A stretch of 8,429 bases of DNA. Source: Clostridium sp. CAG:433. Its GTDB lineage: Bacteria > Bacillota_I > Bacilli_A > RF39 > UBA660. The notes beneath the pieces were generated by a model. It was not told the origin of the DNA. It saw only the letters and a program-made list of their open reading frames with translations, and ran no database searches. Positions within the stretch are counted from its first letter, which is position 1, and each line of letters opens with the position of its first letter. Position numbers and translations under genes: made by a program. Below, one piece after another: positions 1 through 6,016 of the stretch. Location of the stretch: assembly GCA_000433675.1 (NCBI GenBank), contig FR893546.1, positions 1 through 8,429 on the forward strand. Direction: 5' to 3'.

Positions 1-158
1 ACTTCTTCTTTTGGTATACCAATTACTAGTTCTATTATTTCTGCTAAAACTTCTTTTTCTTCTGTTAATACTGCTTTAAAAACCGCATCAAATGTTCCTG
101 GTATTACCTCTTTTTTTCTTAGTTCTGGATTATTTGTATATCCTTTTATTGTAACCAA
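1..158 (-). CDS. N-terminal part of a probable Rpn / PD-(D/E)XK nuclease family 'transposase' protein (runs off the left edge)
   Basis: The minus strand is open from about 212 to the window edge. The chosen start is TTG at 158-156, four bases after a strong AAAGGAGG (170-163). From there it gives 52 residues, including the stretches NNPELRKKEVIPGTFDAVFK and LAEIIELVIGIPKEE. This resembles the N-terminus of Rpn/PDDEXK-type proteins, where an aromatic-D-x-V-F-K segment is followed by a helix ending in a glycine-isoleucine turn. These are recombination-promoting or transposase-like nucleases common in AT-rich Bacillota. The catalytic D-(D/E)xK residues would lie further on, outside the window, so the family call rests on the N-terminal pattern alone. 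The frame is open upstream with no ATG. The only in-frame alternative start seen is TTG at 212, which has no well-spaced ribosome binding site. The gene is divergent from metK. Confidence 0.45.
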   Translation of the reverse strand, partial: MVTIKGYTNNPELRKKEVIPGTFDAVFKAVLTEEKEVLAEIIELVIGIPKEE

Positions 159-196
159 AGTTCCTCCTTTATATTTTTTGATAAGAGTTCTTCCAT
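146..196 (-). CDS. Possible 16-codon leader ORF overlapping the start of the Rpn-like gene
   Basis: ATG at 196-194 follows a near-ideal GAAAGGAGGT (210-201) by four bases and opens MEELLSKNIKEELWLQ, ending at TAA 148-146. It overlaps the proposed TTG start of the downstream gene (158-156) by 13 bases in another frame. The arrangement would suit translational coupling, in which ribosomes finishing the short ORF restart at the TTG. It could also be a chance ATG next to the true ribosome binding site of a frameshifted gene. No homology is claimed for the peptide. Confidence 0.3.
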   Translation of the reverse strand: MEELLSKNIKEELWLQ

Positions 197-298
197 TTTT
201 ACCTCCTTTCAATCACATAGAAATAACCCTTTCATATGTTATATTCTCCACAACCTTTTACTTTTCCCCTAAATATTAAAAATTTTTTAGTAAAAATA

Positions 299-327
299 TT
301 GTTAGAAAAAGATAATTAAGGTATAAT
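299..327 (+). promoter_or_regulatory. Promoter of the SAM riboswitch-metK unit
   Basis: A -35 TTGTTA (299-304) and a perfect -10 TATAAT (322-327) are separated by 17 bases. The expected start point is near 334, four bases before the riboswitch aptamer begins. An A/T-rich stretch just upstream (about 271-298) could act as an UP element. Placement immediately before the aptamer supports the call. Confidence 0.8.
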
Positions 328-337
328 TAATTCAACA

Positions 338-420
338 TCTTATAAAGAGCGATGGAGGGACTAGCCCAATGAAATCGCACCAACCTATTAAATTAGGTGG
401 TAATGCTAGATTCTATAAGA
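338..420 (+). ncRNA. SAM-I (S-box) riboswitch aptamer, apparently without helix P4
   Basis: The aptamer senses S-adenosylmethionine in the nascent metK mRNA. P1 is TCTTATA (338-344) with TATAAGA (414-420). P2 is GCGAT (349-353) with ATCGC (374-378). The kink-turn region GGA...AATGAA is present, with inner stem GGG (357-359)/CCC (365-367). The P2 loop CTAG (361-364) can pair with CTAG in J3/4 (406-409), as in the family pseudoknot. P3 is ACC plus ACCTA (379-387, bulged A382) with TAGGT plus GGT (394-401), keeping the CAACC...GGTG core that contacts SAM. The J3/4 strand runs almost directly into the 3' strand of P1, so the usual P4 hairpin is missing. Position before a SAM synthetase gene fits the family. 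Confidence 0.93.
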
Positions 421-450
421 TAACTTTTTACACTCAAGAAAGTTATCTTG
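416..450 (+). promoter_or_regulatory. Antiterminator hairpin of the SAM riboswitch
   Basis: TAAGATAACTTT (416-427) can pair with AAAGTTATCTTG (439-450): eleven Watson-Crick pairs plus one T-G pair, around an 11-base loop. It uses the 3' strand of P1 (414-420) and the 3' arm of the terminator (447-450), so it excludes both the SAM-bound aptamer and the terminator. When SAM is scarce this helix should form and allow read-through into metK. Confidence 0.85.
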
Positions 451-461
451 GGTGTTTTTTT
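430..461 (+). terminator. SAM-controlled intrinsic terminator in the metK leader
   Basis: ACACTCAAG (430-438) pairs with CTTGGGTGT (447-455), a nine-pair stem with one T-G wobble and the eight-base loop AAAGTTAT, followed by a T-run at 455-461. When SAM stabilises P1, the antiterminator is blocked and this hairpin should stop transcription before metK. Confidence 0.9.
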
Positions 462-488
462 ATTAGATGTAAAAAGGAGGAAATATAT

Positions 489-1301
489 ATGATTGAAAAA
501 GTAAATCCTGGTCATCCAGACAAGGTAGCAGACAGAATTGCAGGTGCAATAGTAGACCTTGCGTACAAAAAAGAGGAAAATCCAAAGATAGCAGTTGAAG
601 TTTTAATTGGTCATAATGAGTGTAATGTCATAATTGAAACTAATGTTGATATAAAGAAAATGGATATAATAAATATATTAGAAAGGATTACAGGCAATAA
701 TAAAATTAAATTAAATTTAAAAGTAGTACCACAAGATGAAAAGCTTGCTAAAAATCAAAGTGAAAGAATCAAATGTGGAGATAATGGTATTTTCAAAGGT
801 GTACCACTTAATAATCTAGAAAAACAAATAAGTAAACTAGCAAGAAAATTATATGATAATGTTCCATATGATGGAAAATATATTCTTACAGAAGATCAAT
901 TAATAATATGTCAATCTAATGCAACAAATGAAAAAATACAAAACATAATAAATGAAGTAATGGACACAACAAATCTAAAAATAATAATTAATCCATTAGG
1001 AGAATGGGAAGGTGGCACAAATGTTGATACTGGTGCGACAAATAGGAAACTTGGTTCTGATATGGCTCAATCTGTAACAGGTGGAGGAATTCATGGTAAA
1101 GATCTATCAAAAGCAGATGTAAGTATAAATATTTATGCGTTTAAGAAAGCTCAAGAAACAGGTAAAGAAGTAGAACTATTCTGTGCAATTGGTGATGATA
1201 TGATTGATGGAAAACCATATAATGAAATTGTTGAAGAAGCTAGAGAATATATTAATAACATTGGTGGTTTTGAAAAATTTGCCGAATGGGGTTTATATTA
1301 A
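489..1301 (+). CDS. metK: S-adenosylmethionine synthetase (methionine adenosyltransferase), short form
   Basis: This enzyme makes SAM from methionine and ATP in the cytoplasm. The ATG at 489 follows AAAAAGGAGG (471-480) by eight bases, giving 270 residues; earlier in-frame codons lie inside the riboswitch and are not coding. Family landmarks run in order: GHPDK (8-12; catalytic His and Mg-binding Asp), E37 and E50 (K+ and methionine-site positions), NQS (89-91), GDNG (97-100, matching GDQG), DGK (128-130), INPLG (167-171), D180 with RK (186-187), GGG (198-200) and GKDLSKAD (203-210; two active-site lysines and an Asp). Usual MetK proteins have about 380-400 residues. This one lacks the N-terminal SES segment, has a shorter middle, and has only about 60 residues after GKD instead of well over 100, with no recognisable C-terminal HFGR-type motif. 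Catalytic residues are kept, so activity is likely but inferred. It is regulated by the upstream SAM riboswitch. Confidence 0.85.
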   Translation: MIEKVNPGHPDKVADRIAGAIVDLAYKKEENPKIAVEVLIGHNECNVIIETNVDIKKMDIINILERITGNNKIKLNLKVVPQDEKLAKNQSERIKCGDNGIFKGVPLNNLEKQISKLARKLYDNVPYDGKYILTEDQLIICQSNATNEKIQNIINEVMDTTNLKIIINPLGEWEGGTNVDTGATNRKLGSDMAQSVTGGGIHGKDLSKADVSINIYAFKKAQETGKEVELFCAIGDDMIDGKPYNEIVEEAREYINNIGGFEKFAEWGLY

Positions 1302-1320
1302 ATAACGTTTAAAATATACA

Positions 1321-1346
1321 AAAAAAACAGGATATCCTGTTTTTTT
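1321..1346. terminator. Bidirectional intrinsic terminator between metK and tpiA
   Basis: A perfect palindrome centred at 1333/1334, with core ACAGGATATCCTGT, is flanked by an A-run on the left and a T-run on the right. It therefore reads as hairpin plus T-tail on either strand. It lies 19 bases after the metK stop and one base from the tpiA stop, so it probably serves both convergent units. Confidence 0.9.
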
Positions 1347-1347
1347 A

Positions 1348-2061
1348 TTAACTAAAATTTATTATATTTGCAAATTCTTTTTCATTTAATGATGATGATC
1401 CTACTAATATTGCATTTATTTCATCATTATTAACTATGTCATGTACATTATTTGAATTAATACTTCCGCCATAACCTAATGTTAGATTATTAAATTTTTC
1501 ATCATATTTTTCACAAATTATATTTTGTATTAATTTTATTTTATCTATTATTTCATTTTTATCTAATGCATTACCTGTACCTATTGAAAATACTGGCTCA
1601 TAAATAAATATTATATTATTTATACATTCCTTTTTAATATCCTTTAATATCATATTTATTTCATTTTCTAATGACTCATTTGATCCGATGCACACAATCG
1701 GTTTTATATTATATTTTAATGCCAATATAAGTTTTTTATTTATTTCTTCTTCTGTTTCGTTAAAATATAATTTTCTTTCATAGTGACCAAGCAAAACATA
1801 ATCTGTTTTTATAGATTTTAACATTTTTACTGATATTTCACCTGTATATGGACCTTCTTCTCTACTATACATATTTTGAGCACCAACATAAATATTAGTA
1901 TCATTTACTATATTTGATGCATAAGGAATATCCACATATGGAACACATAATACAATTTCATTATTACTTTCTATATCTTTCTTTAAATTTTCAATATATA
2001 AAACTACTTCATTTGGAAGTAAATTCATTTTAAAGTTTCCAATTATTACCTTTTTATTCAT
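1348..2061 (-). CDS. tpiA: Triosephosphate isomerase, divergent
   Basis: TpiA interconverts dihydroxyacetone phosphate and glyceraldehyde-3-phosphate in glycolysis. At 237 residues it is slightly shorter than the usual 250 or so. Conserved parts are NFKMN (9-13, catalytic Asn9 and Lys11), AQN...GPYTGE (61-75), the catalytic His93 in GHYERK, YEPV with catalytic Glu155, the loop-6 segment IGTG (160-163), YGGS (197-200) and LVGS (219-222). Several normally invariant positions differ: Tyr94 replaces the Ser of GHSER, Phe158 the Trp of PVWAIGTG, Asn164 the Lys of GTGK, and SSSL follows VG where GASL is usual. It starts ten bases after gpsA ends, with AAAGAGGT overlapping the gpsA stop, so the two are translated from one mRNA. 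GpsA uses the same substrate, dihydroxyacetone phosphate. It is the last gene of the minus-strand block. Confidence 0.93.
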   Translation of the reverse strand: MNKKVIIGNFKMNLLPNEVVLYIENLKKDIESNNEIVLCVPYVDIPYASNIVNDTNIYVGAQNMYSREEGPYTGEISVKMLKSIKTDYVLLGHYERKLYFNETEEEINKKLILALKYNIKPIVCIGSNESLENEINMILKDIKKECINNIIFIYEPVFSIGTGNALDKNEIIDKIKLIQNIICEKYDEKFNNLTLGYGGSINSNNVHDIVNNDEINAILVGSSSLNEKEFANIINFS

Positions 2062-2071
2062 AATTACCTCT

Positions 2072-3034
2072 TTAGTTTAATACTACATCTATTATAGATT
2101 CTTTACTTTTTTCATTATAAATAATATCATAAAGTGTATTTATTATTTTAGTGTTAATATTATACTTTTGTGATATATCATGTGCTATTTTTAAAGCATC
2201 AAGTCCTTCAATAACCATACCTATTTCTTCTTTTATTTCATCTATTTTTTTACCCTGTGATAAAAGAATTCCACATCTATTATTTCTACTTTCATTACTT
2301 AAACATGTTGTTAATAAATCACCAAGACTTGATAAACCATAAAATGTGTTTTCTTTAGCACCCAATTTTAGTCCTATTTCTTTTATTTCTTCTAGTCCTT
2401 TTGTAATAAGAATAGCGTTCATATTATTTCCTAAATTAAGACCATTAACTAATCCTGATGCGATTGATATAATATTTTTTAATGTTCCACCTAATTCTGT
2501 TCCAATTACATCATCACTTAATTCTATTTTAAATTTATCTGTTTCAAAATTATCTTTTATTTCATTGTTATAATCACTATTATTTGATGTGAATACAATC
2601 TTTAATCCCATATCATTTATTACTTCTTTTGCTATACTTGGTCCAGAGATTACTCCGATATATTTTAAATCTAATTCTTCTTTTACAATATCTATTAAAA
2701 ATTTATTAGTTTCTATTTCCATACCCTTTGATGCGATTATTATTTTTTGATTTGTAACATATTCTTTTATATTTTTACATGTATTTCTAATTACACTTGA
2801 TGGCGTTACCAAAATTAAATATTCTGAATCATCTATTACATCTTCATAATTTGTATAACACACTATTCTTTCATCTAGTTTTGAATTATCAATAAACATA
2901 CATCTATGTTCATTATTTATTACATCTGCTTCTTCCTTTTTAAAGGACCATATTTTTACATTATGATTTTTTATTAATACGTTTGCGAGTGCACATCCAA
3001 AGCTACCACTACCTATTATTCCTATATTCTTCAT
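2072..3034 (-). CDS. gpsA: Glycerol-3-phosphate dehydrogenase [NAD(P)+]
   Basis: GpsA reduces dihydroxyacetone phosphate to sn-glycerol-3-phosphate, the backbone for phospholipid synthesis, in the cytoplasm. At 320 residues it is near the family length of 330-340. The Rossmann fold opens with GSGSFG (8-13). Then come VTPS (76-79), ASKG (101-104, conserved Lys103), SGPSIAKE (130-137), GTLKN (183-187, catalytic Lys186), the NAILITKGLEE helix, GLSSLGDLLTTC (233-244) with Asp239, SRN (249-251) and the C-terminal VIEG (264-267). The ATG sits six bases after the mnmE stop, with an AGGA spanning the junction, so mnmE, gpsA and tpiA form a tight operon. GpsA and TpiA together manage the dihydroxyacetone phosphate pool. 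No frameshift or missing key residue was seen. Confidence 0.95.
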   Translation of the reverse strand: MKNIGIIGSGSFGCALANVLIKNHNVKIWSFKKEEADVINNEHRCMFIDNSKLDERIVCYTNYEDVIDDSEYLILVTPSSVIRNTCKNIKEYVTNQKIIIASKGMEIETNKFLIDIVKEELDLKYIGVISGPSIAKEVINDMGLKIVFTSNNSDYNNEIKDNFETDKFKIELSDDVIGTELGGTLKNIISIASGLVNGLNLGNNMNAILITKGLEEIKEIGLKLGAKENTFYGLSSLGDLLTTCLSNESRNNRCGILLSQGKKIDEIKEEIGMVIEGLDALKIAHDISQKYNINTKIINTLYDIIYNEKSKESIIDVVLN

Positions 3035-3040
3035 TATTTC

Positions 3041-4393
3041 CTACTTTCCTAAACAAAAGTTACTAAATAATGTATCTATTAATTTATCATCATAACTCTC
3101 GCCTATTATTTCTCCAAGTATTTCACAAATTTCTTTTATATCTATTTCAAGTAAATCAATTGGTACATCATTATTTAATGCTTCTTCTAAATTTTTTGAT
3201 ATTTCTACTGCCTTTTTGACAAGTGATATTTGTCTTGAATTTGATAAATAAGTAAAATCTCCTAAATTAATTTCTTCTAGATTAAACATATCATTTATTT
3301 CATTTTTTAAGTTTTCAATACCGCTATCTTTTAATGCTGAAACTTTTACTATTCTTTCATTTTTTAAATTACTAATATCTAAATTATTTTCTAAATCTAT
3401 TTTATTTATTACTATTATTCTCTTTTTTTCTTTTGTATATTCAAGTAATTTTTTATCTTCATCAGTTAATTTTTCATTATTATTAAATACAAGTATTATT
3501 AAATCTGCATCATTTACTAAACTTAATGATTTTTCTACCCCTATTTTTTCTACTATATCTTCTGTTTCTCTTACACCCGCGGTATCTATTATATTAAGTA
3601 AAATTCCATTTACTCTTATCTGACCTTCTACTATATCTCTTGTTGTACCCGCAACGCTAGTTACTATTGCCTTGTCTTCTTCTATAAGTTTATTTAATAT
3701 AGAACTTTTACCAACATTTGGTCTACCTAAAATTAGTGTATTTATTCCATCTTTTATAAGTTTACCATTTTCTGATTCATTTAATAGTTTTGTTAATTCT
3801 TTATTTATATATTTAGACATTTCCTCTATTTTTTCTTTTGTTACAATTTCAATATCTTCATACTCTGGATAATCTATATTAACTTCAATATTTGCATTTA
3901 CTTTTACTAAATTGTCTATTATATTTTTTACCAGTTTTGATACTTTTCCTTCCATTCCACTTATTGCTAGTTTTCTAGATGTTTCTGTTTTTGATTCTAT
4001 TAAATCCATTATACTTTCTGCTTCTACTAAATCAATTCTTCCATTTAAAAAGGCTCTTTTTGTAAATTCTCCTGGTTCTGCGAGTCTCGCACCTTCTAAA
4101 AGTAATATTTCTAGTACTTTATTTGTTACAGCAACACCACCATGTGAATTTATTTCAACTATATCCTCTTTTGTAAATGTTTTTGGTGATTTCATTATAC
4201 TTACCATTACTTCATCTATTATTTCACCATTATAAACTATGTGTCCATAATTTATAGTATGAGATTCTTTTTTAGTTAAATCTTTATCAAATATTTTGTT
4301 AACAATATCTATTGCTTCATCTCCACTAACTCTTATTATTGAAATTGCTCCTACGCCTAATGCTGTTGATATAGCACATATTGTATCGTTCAT
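3041..4393 (-). CDS. mnmE: tRNA uridine-5-carboxymethylaminomethyl(34) synthesis GTPase MnmE
   Basis: MnmE is a GTPase that works with MnmG (not in this window) and folate to modify the wobble uridine of certain tRNAs. The 450 residues match the family. An N-terminal folate-binding domain (about 1-118, starting DTICAISTALGVGAISIIRV) is followed by a helical domain interrupted by the G domain. G motifs are GRPNVGKS (223-230, P-loop), AGTTRD (248-253), DTAG (270-273), NKID (330-333) and SAL (352-354). The C-terminus is the family's catalytic CxGK signature, here CLGK (447-450). The start is ATG with AAGGAAGTG upstream. It is separated from jag by a terminator-like hairpin and its own promoter, and is followed within six bases by gpsA. 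mnmE after jag is a common Bacillota order; having gpsA rather than mnmG next is not. Confidence 0.97.
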   Translation of the reverse strand: MNDTICAISTALGVGAISIIRVSGDEAIDIVNKIFDKDLTKKESHTINYGHIVYNGEIIDEVMVSIMKSPKTFTKEDIVEINSHGGVAVTNKVLEILLLEGARLAEPGEFTKRAFLNGRIDLVEAESIMDLIESKTETSRKLAISGMEGKVSKLVKNIIDNLVKVNANIEVNIDYPEYEDIEIVTKEKIEEMSKYINKELTKLLNESENGKLIKDGINTLILGRPNVGKSSILNKLIEEDKAIVTSVAGTTRDIVEGQIRVNGILLNIIDTAGVRETEDIVEKIGVEKSLSLVNDADLIILVFNNNEKLTDEDKKLLEYTKEKKRIIVINKIDLENNLDISNLKNERIVKVSALKDSGIENLKNEINDMFNLEEINLGDFTYLSNSRQISLVKKAVEISKNLEEALNNDVPIDLLEIDIKEICEILGEIIGESYDDKLIDTLFSNFCLGK

Positions 4394-4414
4394 AAAAAAT
4401 CACTTCCTTTTTTA

Positions 4415-4432
4415 ATTATATCATGTATGATA
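4415..4432 (-). promoter_or_regulatory. Extended -10 promoter for mnmE-gpsA-tpiA with an overlapping palindrome
   Basis: On the minus strand TGATATAAT (4423-4415) is a perfect extended -10 element (TG-N-TATAAT). No good -35 is visible, as is usual for this class. The start point would be near 4408, right at the ribosome binding site AAGGAAGTG, giving a leader of about 15 bases. The palindrome TATCATGTATGATA (4419-4432) overlaps the -10 and could be an operator or chance in AT-rich DNA. Confidence 0.6.
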
Positions 4433-4481
4433 AAAAAAGAAACCTATTTAGATGGTTTAATAACAACACATCTATTAGGTT
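4433..4481 (-). terminator. Intrinsic terminator or attenuator at the 3' end of jag
   Basis: In the minus-strand transcript, AACCTA and TAGATG (4481-4476, 4474-4469) pair with CATCTA and TAGGTT (4454-4449, 4446-4441), a stem of 6+6 pairs with a small internal loop and a 14-base loop. T, C and a run of seven T (4439-4433) follow. The hairpin includes the last codons and stop codon of jag (4446-4444). Translating ribosomes could weaken it, so it may be a partial terminator. Confidence 0.65.
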
Positions 4482-5052
4482 CTTCTCCTTCGCTTTCAGT
4501 TTTTACACCCCTATAATTACTTAAAACATCATGAACTAAATGTCTTTCGTATGAATTCATTGAATCCATTTTAATTTCTATTCCTGTTTGAGCTACTTCT
4601 TTAGCAAGCTTTTTTGCCATATATTCAATGTTTTTTTGTTTCTTTTCTTTATAATTTGATGCATCTAATAAAATATTTACATGAATGCCCGTTTTAGCAT
4701 ATATTGATTGATGAAGTATATTTTGAATTGACATTAATGTTCTTCCGTTTTTACCTATCAATATTGGATTATTATCTGAATATAATTTAATTAGTATATT
4801 ATTCTCTCCTCTTTTTGTTTCAAGTTTAACATCTAATCCCATAGCATTTACTAAATCTGTAACAAATTTCTTTGAATATTCTAAAACATCAGTTTTAAGA
4901 ATTGCTTTAATTGTTACTTTTTTCTTTTTTAATAATCCTACTGTTTCTTCTTTTGTTACATATAAGATTTCATCTTCTTTAACACCTAATTCGTTAAGCA
5001 TTTTAAGTATTAATTCTTCTTCGTTTTTTCCTTCATATAAATATTCTTTCAT
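4444..5052 (-). CDS. jag: RNA-binding protein Jag / KhpB (SpoIIIJ-associated)
   Basis: A cytoplasmic KH/R3H RNA-binding protein, usually encoded next to YidC and, in other Bacillota, linked to cell elongation and division with its partner KhpA. The 202 residues show the three family parts: the N-terminal Jag domain (about 1-50), a KH domain with the GxxG loop GKNG (100-103), and a C-terminal R3H domain with R170-x3-H174 and the motif GVKTESEGEEPNRCVVIKP. The ATG lies one base after the yidC stop, and its AAAGAGGT is formed by the last yidC codons, so translation is probably coupled. Its own 3' end forms a terminator-like hairpin. The start choice is clear. Confidence 0.95.
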   Translation of the reverse strand: MKEYLYEGKNEEELILKMLNELGVKEDEILYVTKEETVGLLKKKKVTIKAILKTDVLEYSKKFVTDLVNAMGLDVKLETKRGENNILIKLYSDNNPILIGKNGRTLMSIQNILHQSIYAKTGIHVNILLDASNYKEKKQKNIEYMAKKLAKEVAQTGIEIKMDSMNSYERHLVHDVLSNYRGVKTESEGEEPNRCVVIKPSK

Positions 5053-5053
5053 A

Positions 5054-6007
5054 TTACTTTACCTCTTTCTTTTTACTTGTTTTAATAACTATTAAGTTTT
5101 GAACAATAGTAAATAATGTTGACGCAATCCAATATAATGATAATGCTACTGAGAAATTAAGTGACATTATTACAATCATTACAAGCATGAAATTCATCAT
5201 TGTATTTGGATTTATATCATTTGTTTGAGGTGTTGGCGCTGTTGTATTTAATTTTTGAGAAATAAATGTTGTAGCACCAATTAATATAACTATAATTGCA
5301 TATTCAATATGACCTGATGTAATTGCTTTAAATGGTGTTGTTCCAAGTATAAGACCAAATAAGTTTTCTTCAAATATTACTGGTACTCTATTTATTGCTT
5401 CTAAGAAACCAAATAATAATGGTATTTGAATAAATGCAAATAAACAACTTGAGAATGGATTTATATCATATTTCTTATATAATGCCATTGTTTCCATTGA
5501 TTTTTTAGTCATTGAATCTTGATCTGTTTTATTTTCATATTTTTTATTTATTCTATCTATTTCTGGTTGCATCTTCTTCATATTTTCTGATTGCATAGCA
5601 GTTTTTTTAGTAAATGGCGCAAGTATTAATCTTATTATTATTGATAAAATTATAAGTGCGATACCATAACTTTTTACTAAACTACCTATTTTTAATGTTA
5701 ACCAAGCAAGTGGTTTAACTACTAAAGTTTCCCATAAATTATTGTAATTTGCATCACTTGGTTTAAATTTATCACAATCTGGTAACTTAGATATATCAAT
5801 TTGTTTTTTATATTTATTATATTCTTTTACTAAGCCTTTATTTGTTGGTTTACATAATATGTTTTCATTTAAAGTTATTTTAACTTTTTCATCTTCATAA
5901 GTTACAACCTTTTTAGTTTTTGGATCTTTTAGTGTTGTTGTACAACCAGTTATTATAAATATTGATAGCACTACAACTAATATTTTCATTATCTTGCTTT
6001 TTTTCAT
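5054..6007 (-). CDS. yidC: Membrane protein insertase YidC/Oxa1 family, lipoprotein type
   Basis: YidC inserts proteins into the cytoplasmic membrane, alone or with Sec. There is a charged N-terminus, a hydrophobic stretch (about 8-19) and a lipobox IITGC with the lipidated cysteine at 22, as in Gram-positive YidC/SpoIIIJ. The insertase core begins near residue 92. The conserved arginine in the first core membrane segment is Arg126 (IIIRLILAPF). It is followed by the cytoplasmic hairpin KKMQPEIDRINKKY, three or four further membrane segments (about 178-202, 234-250, 270-288, 290-307) and a basic tail. At 317 residues it is longer than typical short Gram-positive homologues of about 260-280. 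The extra length is mainly an extracytoplasmic region (23 to about 90) with cysteines at 52 and 78. The ribosome binding site TAGGAG includes the rnpA stop, so the two are probably coupled. Placement between rnpA and jag is classic. Confidence 0.96.
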   Translation of the reverse strand: MKKSKIMKILVVVLSIFIITGCTTTLKDPKTKKVVTYEDEKVKITLNENILCKPTNKGLVKEYNKYKKQIDISKLPDCDKFKPSDANYNNLWETLVVKPLAWLTLKIGSLVKSYGIALIILSIIIRLILAPFTKKTAMQSENMKKMQPEIDRINKKYENKTDQDSMTKKSMETMALYKKYDINPFSSCLFAFIQIPLLFGFLEAINRVPVIFEENLFGLILGTTPFKAITSGHIEYAIIVILIGATTFISQKLNTTAPTPQTNDINPNTMMNFMLVMIVIMSLNFSVALSLYWIASTLFTIVQNLIVIKTSKKKEVK

Positions 6008-6016
6008 AAGTTTCTC

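Noticed and set aside
271..297. AT-rich partial inverted repeat (CTAAA...TTTAG) as a terminator
   Set aside because: The stem is short and all A/T, with no T-run at the correct distance on either strand. It is more likely just upstream promoter sequence.
197..298. Minus-strand promoter for the Rpn-like gene (TATAAC near 236-241)
   Set aside because: The hexamer has no acceptable -35 at 16-18 bases and no TG extension, so it is not supported.
369..488. In-frame 40-codon N-terminal extension of metK from an ATG at 369
   Set aside because: It lies inside the SAM-I aptamer and terminator, has no ribosome binding site, and its translation shows no MetK-like sequence. The ATG at 489 has a strong site and leads directly into GHPDK.
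2151..2573. Two plus-strand ORFs opposite gpsA (2151-2342 and 2346-2573)
   Set aside because: They are antisense shadows of a well-supported gene, with low-complexity Ser/Phe/Ile composition and no ribosome binding sites of note.
3672..4235. Plus-strand ORFs opposite mnmE (3672-3872 and 3912-4235)
   Set aside because: They are antisense to conserved MnmE domains and rich in Ser/Ile/Phe, as expected from reverse reading of AT-rich coding DNA.
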